In this document: piece by piece, positions 29,965 through 35,443 of the stretch
How the letters are laid out: every line of letters starts with the position of its first letter
How positions within the stretch are numbered: the first letter of the stretch is position 1
Translations under genes and position numbers: made by a program
Assembly (NCBI GenBank): GCA_015852425.1
Contig: JAAAIG010000073.1
Coordinates: forward strand, 1 to 35,443
Length of the DNA: 35,443 nt
DNA from: Gryganskiella cystojenkinii
Lineage: Eukaryota; Mortierellomycota; Mortierellomycetes; Mortierellales; Mortierellaceae
Direction: 5' to 3'
The notes under the pieces: model-generated
Told to the model about the DNA's origin: nothing
Database searches by the model: none
What the model saw: only the letters and a program-made list of their open reading frames with translations

Positions 29965-30370
29965 TTGGGTATAATAGAGAGCTATGGGGCGATGCTCTTG
30001 AGTGATGAGTCGAGTGTAATGAGGAAGACAGGTGCAAACAAAGAGAGAAGAGGAGAAGGAGAAGAGAGGATAGTGGGTGTGGAACGAAAAAAGGAAGAAC
30101 AAGAAAAAAAAAAATAGCATGAGCAACCATGTCAATGAACAAGAAGGAAAAGAAAAAAAGAGTCCGCTCCTACCCGCACCCACAGATTTCATTTCCCGGA
30201 CAACGGCGAAATGAAAAAAATCGGACAAACTGGTGCCGAAAATCAACTCTTTTCTCTATTGGCATGTGAAGGCCGCGCACTTTTTTTTAAAAAAATTATT
30301 CGCAAAAGCTTTATTCGATATTTTCTTGTTCGCAAGTCAGTTGTTCGCAAAAAACGATAAAAAGAGTTGC
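29965..30370. promoter_or_regulatory. Promoter region of the W-motif gene and 3' flank of the Myb gene
   Basis: Plus-strand purine-rich sequence from about 30025 to 30110 is CT-rich on the coding strand, just upstream of the ATG at 29964. A T8A7 palindrome at 30281-30295 and three TTCGCAA copies follow towards the Myb gene stop at 30371. No gene was seen. Confidence 0.45.
30299..30350. repeat. Three direct copies of TTCGCAA
   Basis: TTCGCAA occurs at 30299-30305, 30329-30335 and 30344-30350, with start spacings of 30 and 15 bases. It lies in an AT-rich stretch between two minus-strand genes. It could be a transcription-factor site cluster or a decayed repeat. Confidence 0.6.
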
Positions 30371-33322
30371 TCAGCAGTGATCCTGGCGTCGCTCGTCTTG
30401 AGTATCGTAATGAGATCCAAAGGCATCGTCCATCATTGAGCTCTCCAATGTGGACAACAACTTCAATTGGGGTGTTTCTGGACCCGAATGACTCTCCTCC
30501 TCCTCAGTCTGAGGCTCATCTAATGAAGAACGAACAGAGCTTGAACACAAAAGAGTCGTGCTTGGACCGCCTGGCGAGCCTACAGGAAAGACAGGATTCG
30601 AACCCTGAATGCTGAATGATGGGACAAAGCCATACACAGATGCGGACAGATCTGCAAGCCGTCCATGTTCTTGTTCTTGCTCTTGTTGCAAAGTCGGATA
30701 GGTCATCGATTGTTGACAATGGTGGTCAGACCTTGGTGGCTGTTGTGGGTAGTGTTGCAATCGAGTCCCGTTGCTGGCTGCTGCGTGGTCCCAGGAGCTT
30801 GGATAATGCCGTTGTAGATTACAGCCATCTGCCTCATAGGACATGTCCTGGAAGTATTGATATTGGCCGTAGTGTTGTTGATCTTGGCACTGTTGACTTT
30901 GGTGGTGCTGCATTTGCCATTGGTGCATGGATATATTCATGGTGTTCTTCGATGGTAGGATATTCGCCATCGTTGTGGCCGAGTTGAGTGGAATTGACTG
31001 GATAGGTGCGTGTTGAAGTATAGGGTCCGCTGGAGCGTAACTGGCGTGTGTCAACCGCAGGGGCGGTAAAATGACATTGCTCTTGTGGTAACTGTTGCCG
31101 TTGTTGTTCAGCATCGTGCTCTGCACTACTGTTGAATTGGGCCGAGATGACATTGAGACCATGGCCGCTGCAGCTGCGTTCTCGTGACTCTGGTGAGTCA
31201 ATCTGGTGTTGGAGTGCCCGGCGCTCTCTGTTGTAGTGAACTGGTCTGTAACTTCATGCCGTTGTTGTGTTTCCCCAGTCTGGTACGAGGAGCTAGAGAT
31301 GGAATTTGGGCTTCGCTGTTGTCGAATATCCCAGAATTGCGCGAAATATTGCTGTTGCAACATCTGCATCTGTATCCGTGGCGAGTACTGCTGCTGATAA
31401 TCATGCTGAGGTTGAATCCGTTCCTGATTCTGCATCTGTACATCGTAAGTAGAACGCTGACTTGGTAGAAGATGCTGAGTTTGCGATTGCCGCCAATACT
31501 GTCGTTGCAAGCCATCGGGCCGAGACGGCGAGTTATGCAAAGGATTGATCGTAATTGAAGCGAAGTCACCATGTTGCGAATGCAACTGTGGGTGGAAGCA
31601 CACTGCGGATGGCATATCCTGTCGCAAAGGCGTGAAATATGTGATAGAGGCAATATATTAACACATGCTCAACTTCGTTGCCGCAAAAAACAACAGCACA
31701 ACAACACAACACAATACAACAACAAAACATATTTGCTCGTAGGTGAATCATAAGTTTACCTCCTTAGACTCTGGATCCCCTGGAAGGACCAGGTGCTTGC
31801 TAGCCACTTTTCTTGCTCTTTCGGTAACGTGTGAATGTACGTTCACCTTTCTCGTTGTTGGAGTTTGTTCGCCGGAAGTAATGCTAAAACCTCCGACTGA
31901 AGATGAACCAGCGGTGGCACTGTCTGTACCATGAGAATCGTCGGCTGCCATCTGTAAGCCTTCAGAAAGGGTGATTCTGCCCCGGATTTCCGAATCGCTT
32001 GCGCGTCGCTGACACTGCTGCCATGTCCGAGTCTCCACGTCGATAGCAACACGCAGATAGTCGTAGTTGTGTGCCACACAAGCCTTAATCAGTTTGTCAT
32101 CCTCGACTGGAGTCCAAGGTGCGCCGTTCAAGATGTCCAACTGCCGCCACCGGAATCGACATCGCTGCCAGTTTCGACCAGAAATGGCGTTGGCGATAAG
32201 ACCCCAAGTTATATTCTTGGCATCTTGAGTCGCTCTCAATAGAGCCTCGTCCTCGAATCGAGTCCACGGTCCATCTTTAGTTAACTCGACTTGGCCATCT
32301 TGCAGAGCGCCATCAATGATTCTTGTGTTTTTCGCCTTCCGGACCGCAAAAGTGGTGGTAGCCTTTGGCTTTGGGGGTGTTACCACCGACGCCTTTGAAG
32401 ATGGTGATTGTCGTTCTGGATACTGGCCACGACTTCGAAGAAGAGCCCTGACTCGGATGCTCGGTGATTTCTTCTCAGCGGGAGTCGTGGGTGTGGAGTC
32501 AGGCTTTTCAAGGATCTGTTTTTTTGAATTCGGTGTCTTCACGGAAATGGTCTCGAGCCTATTCGCTTGCACCTTGTCCTCTTCGTCATCTATCATCTCT
32601 CGTCGTCGTCTTCTTCGTTGAGGCGATGTTGTCAACTCTTGTTTGGTAATCTTGGGAGGTCTGCCCCGGCGTTTTTTGAATAGAGTCAACCCTTGCACTA
32701 TTGTATTGCCGTCGTCGCCGCGGCTGTCACCATCACTTTTGCTGAGAGGGTTCAGATCCACACCCACCTGGAAACGTGTATCGTTTTGAACAAATGTGAA
32801 TGTTTGGAAGTTGGTGGCGATAGAGGTGGCGCTGACAGAACCGAAGCTGTCTTTGTTGTTGGTAGGCCGTGGTAGGTCCATACTGAAAGTCAAATCACGG
32901 ACCGCGGACGCAAAAGCGTAGATAGTTTGCGCAGTCTTGAGAGGTGAAAAAGAAACGAGAGTCCTTGTCTTTTGGTAGAGGTCGAACAAATCATGGTCTC
33001 GTTTGACATCATGAAACTGTGGGTGGAAGACGACCGGAGGATGTTGTTGCTTTATCTGCGTGGTGAAGTGATCGTTGTCCTTGATAAACCTAGGTGTGAT
33101 TGTCGTGTTGTCAGTAGTGGTGGCGTTCATGGTGCCTTTGTTAAGCTCGTGTGTAACCTTTTCGGTCTTCTCTGATCCGACACCCCGATCAGATGCAGGT
33201 ACAGGCTGAAGACGGTGACCCGCGGTTATTGAAGTCCGGTAAGTAGTAGTGGTAGGTGTGCTGCCAACGGCGAGCGTGGCTTCACTGTGGGAAAGGTTCT
33301 CTGAGGTTTGGCCTTTCTCCAT
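30371..33322 (-). CDS. Myb/SANT DNA-binding protein with AT-hook and Gln-rich tail
   Basis: Two exons, 33322-31760 and 31618-30371, join in phase 0 through a GT-AG intron of 141 bp to 936 aa. The first frame is open to 33427, but the 35 extra residues are hydrophobic and end at a pyrimidine-AG acceptor-like site. I chose MEKGQTSENL and suspect a 5'-UTR intron. An AT-hook (KKRRGRPPKI) is at about 216-225. Two Myb repeats follow: PWTRFEDEALL to WQRCRFRWRQL (351-394) and PWTPVEDDKLIKAC to WQQCQRRA (about 400-443). The spaced Trp residues are typical of the Myb helix-turn-helix. The second exon encodes a Gln/His/Ser-rich region of about 415 residues, typical of activation domains. This is a nuclear regulator; its targets are unknown. 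The track of two separate frames is explained by the intron. Confidence 0.85.
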
Positions 33323-33800
33323 AACTGGAAAGGTTTCCCTAAGGATACAGCCGTCTGTCAAGGTTATCCGCAAGAAGAGAGGGAGAAGAATGACAATGAA
33401 TGTCATGCAACCTTGTTGCAGACGCATTCGGAAGAGGACACTTGTCTATTCATTCCATGTCATTACCTTTCGAGAGTAAAGAGTGGGTTGATGTAGGTTG
33501 TTGTCGCTGAATGTGAGTGAATGTAGGGGAAGAGAGAAGGAGAACGAACTTCGTACACGCGAGAGAAGTACGTCTACGTTTAAGAATGGCACAAAGCGCG
33601 ATTCCTAGAACGCACGTGACACCTGTAAAGGACTGTCACAGCTCATTGCCTCTTTTAAAAAAAACCCCCGGGTTCAAGGAAAGGAAAAAGCTCTTTTTTT
33701 TTTCTTATTGGAGAGTACAAATACAAGGGTGGGAGGGAGTTCGGTTTTTCGTGAAGATTACGTGAGGTTTGTGTGTGTGTGTGCGTGTGTTTTTTACTAT
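33323..33800. promoter_or_regulatory. Upstream region of the Myb gene
   Basis: Contents: a possible 5'-UTR intron end near 33337-33345 (minus strand), an E-box CACGTG at 33613-33618, an A8C5 junction at 33657-33669, a T-run near 33692-33702, and a GT microsatellite at about 33768-33790 next to the stop of the zinc-finger gene. No protein-coding frame looks real. Confidence 0.45.
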
Positions 33801-35443
33801 CTATCTTGGCGGGTTATGTTCCCGATACAAGTTGTTCTTGCCGGGTTCGTCTTGCTCGTCCTCATTCCAATCACCATCCTCAGGATCATCAATCTCTTCT
33901 TCCTCCTCTTCTTCTCCTTCCACCTCTCTTTCTTCCTCATCATCGTTCTCGTTGTCATAGTCAGCCATCATAGCATGAGCATAATTCGACTGACCCTGCT
34001 GCTGCTGCAACGGATGACCGCCAATCATAGGCCTACCAAAGCCACCATTACTACCTCCTCGCGGAGGTGTCGGGATCCGTATCCTCTTCCTCGAAAGATC
34101 CAACTGATGCACCGTCTTCTCATGCGTCCTCAGGTTATGCAACTGAGTATAGGCCTTGGGACACCCGGCCTGACCACACTTGAAGGGCTTGTACCGGTAC
34201 TCCTTATGATTTGCCTTGATATGAATCGCAAGCGACTTTCGTTGTGAGAATGCCTTTGGACAGCCCTGGATAATGCACAGGAACGGTTTTGGTTTCGTCA
34301 CTGGGGTATGACCTGTTCTCTCGTGTGATTTCAAGTTGTGTAATTGTGTATAGGCCTTGTTACAACCAGGGAACGAGCAGGCAAAGTTTCGAATCGCGGT
34401 CGGCTTTCGGCTCAAGGGGTGGTTGCCAACATTAAGCAAGCTTGAGGGGAGTTTCGAGGACGAGGACGAGGATGAAGAGGAAGAGGATGCAGTTCCAAAG
34501 GGTAGCGACGAGGTCGAGAGGTTTGATGACGATGTCGAGGAAGACATGGCCGTGGCCGCTGTGGTGATACCCCCTCCTCCTCTTCCAAACCGGTTGTTGT
34601 TCGTATCCATGACTCCTTCATCTGGCCGCGAATAACGAGAATAATCCAATCCTGGAGATGTCAGATCGTGATGCGATTCGAGTCCAATGGCAATCGTCGA
34701 CAAGCCTCCCCGAGCACCTCCTTGCTGTGATGGTTGATGCTGCTGTTGTTGATGTTGCTGAGCAGTATGGATCGAGGTCATGGGAATCGACGAAGACGAC
34801 GAAGAAGGGTAATCTGGAAAGGTCAAGCTTGTCGCTCCTAGTGAAGACGTGATCGAGGACAAGAGTGATCGCGACCCGAAAGAGGACGTAGGCACTGCAT
34901 TCATGGAACTGGTTCGGAGTCGACGCGAAGGTCTGACGCTGACCATGCTTGGTCCCGGTCCTGCCGACGAGGTTCGATGAAGGGTATTCGGGGTCACAGG
35001 TCGGATCAATCCTGCGCCATGAGAGTTCCAGGATGAAGGTCTGGCAGAGATGGGGCGATGTTGTTGAGGTTGCTGATGTTGTTGCTGTTGACCGTGATCA
35101 TGGTGCATCGGCATCGGCATCGAGTACGAGACTACATCTGTTGGGGATCCGTACTCTTGAGGGTGACCGCCGCCCATCATCGACGGATGAGATCCGTCAT
35201 GAAATCCCATGGGTAAGGGAGGACCCAACGATGCTGGTGAGGACATAGTCTTGTTATGGGATCCAGAGTGGAGCATTGACATTGACATAGCGGTGAAACT
35301 TTGTGGATCCTGATGAAGTAGATGAGAAGATGGAAGCATGGGCAGCTCCAAATGGGGTAATCCACCATGGTGTTGTGGCGTGAGCGGTGTGTCAGGCGTT
35401 TGTTGTTGTTGATGGTGCTGTTGATCTGACGGTTGTGGTTGTT
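33801..35443 (-). CDS. C2H2 zinc-finger protein, three fingers, 5' end outside the window
   Basis: The frame is open from the window edge to a TAG at 33801, giving 546 visible residues; the start is not in the window. The visible N-terminal part is rich in Gln, His, Ser, Gly and Met. Three tandem fingers with C-x4-C-x12-H-x4-H spacing follow at about 34384-34110: CSFPGCNKAYTQLHNLKSH, CIIQGCPKAFSQRKSLAIH and CGQAGCPKAYTQLHNLRTH. Fingers one and three share YTQLHNL, which suggests an internal duplication. The C-terminus is strongly acidic (DDEEEREVEGEEEEEEEIDD). It is probably a nuclear sequence-specific regulator; the acidic tail could act in activation or chromatin contact. Its targets are unknown. 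Confidence 0.85.
   Translation of the reverse strand, partial: QPQPSDQQHHQQQQTPDTPLTPQHHGGLPHLELPMLPSSHLLHQDPQSFTAMSMSMLHSGSHNKTMSSPASLGPPLPMGFHDGSHPSMMGGGHPQEYGSPTDVVSYSMPMPMHHDHGQQQQHQQPQQHRPISARPSSWNSHGAGLIRPVTPNTLHRTSSAGPGPSMVSVRPSRRLRTSSMNAVPTSSFGSRSLLSSITSSLGATSLTFPDYPSSSSSSIPMTSIHTAQQHQQQQHQPSQQGGARGGLSTIAIGLESHHDLTSPGLDYSRYSRPDEGVMDTNNNRFGRGGGGITTAATAMSSSTSSSNLSTSSLPFGTASSSSSSSSSSSKLPSSLLNVGNHPLSRKPTAIRNFACSFPGCNKAYTQLHNLKSHERTGHTPVTKPKPFLCIIQGCPKAFSQRKSLAIHIKANHKEYRYKPFKCGQAGCPKAYTQLHNLRTHEKTVHQLDLSRKRIRIPTPPRGGSNGGFGRPMIGGHPLQQQQGQSNYAHAMMADYDNENDDEEEREVEGEEEEEEEIDDPEDGDWNEDEQDEPGKNNLYREHNPPR

Noticed and set aside
29965..30246. N-terminal hydrophobic extension of the W-motif protein
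   Set aside because: The open frame is only CT-rich leader DNA read as Phe/Leu/Ser; the start MTSLFHSS fits better.
30580..30610. tRNA T-arm-like sequence (GGTTCGAATCC type on the minus strand)
   Set aside because: It lies inside the coding frame of the Myb protein, and no acceptor stem, D-arm or anticodon arm of matching spacing is present.
33323..33427. Signal-peptide-like start of the Myb protein
   Set aside because: A secretion signal conflicts with Myb and AT-hook domains; the stretch looks like a pyrimidine-rich intron end before the ATG at 33322.
1..35443. CRISPR array, rRNA, intact transposon or plasmid origin
   Set aside because: No regularly spaced repeat, rRNA-like block, transposase or reverse transcriptase frame, or terminal repeats were seen; the window is eukaryotic nuclear DNA with spliced genes.

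Overview
This looks like nuclear DNA of an early-diverging filamentous fungus, most likely Mucoromycota in the broad sense (Mortierellaceae-like). The reasons are numerous short GT-AG introns (mostly 80-140 bp), CT-rich leaders before start codons, proteins full of Gln, His, Asn and Ser runs, several large F-box proteins, and animal-like genes that I would not expect in most Dikarya (RalGAP beta, SDR-type threonine dehydrogenase, a type-2 cystatin). The species assignment is inference.

Left part (1-13.7 kb, + strand): a 14-exon gene for a RalGAP-beta-like protein (388-10081, about 2808 aa by my splice model); a decayed WD40-like fragment (10460-11021); a small secreted cystatin (11570-11983); a two-exon conserved unknown of 167 aa (12523-13221); and a frameshifted relic of an F-box protein C-terminus (13441-13706).

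Middle (13.7-19.4 kb): two large single-exon F-box proteins transcribed divergently (13765-16311 minus, 16747-18741 plus), flanked on both outer sides by F-box-like debris. This suggests a small birth-and-death cluster.

Right part (19.4-35.4 kb, all minus strand): a nine-transmembrane nonaspanin (TM9SF/EMP70) with a C-terminal KVD Golgi signal; mitochondrial L-threonine 3-dehydrogenase; a secreted pepsin-family aspartic protease with a lysine/asparagine-rich insert inside its C-terminal lobe; a low-complexity unknown with tryptophan motifs; a two-repeat Myb/SANT protein with an AT-hook and a Gln-rich tail; and a three-finger C2H2 zinc-finger protein whose 5' end lies beyond the window.

The genes are unlinked housekeeping, secretory and regulatory genes, not an operon or an obvious biosynthetic cluster. 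No rRNA, tRNA, CRISPR array or intact transposon was seen. Exon boundaries were derived by hand from reading frames, GT/AG sites and family similarity; each multi-exon model closes in frame from start to stop (the zinc-finger gene is open at the window edge). The best candidates for follow-up are the cystatin, which matches animal type-2 cystatin spacing at every key position, and the RalGAP-beta-like protein, which keeps an apparent catalytic asparagine thumb.
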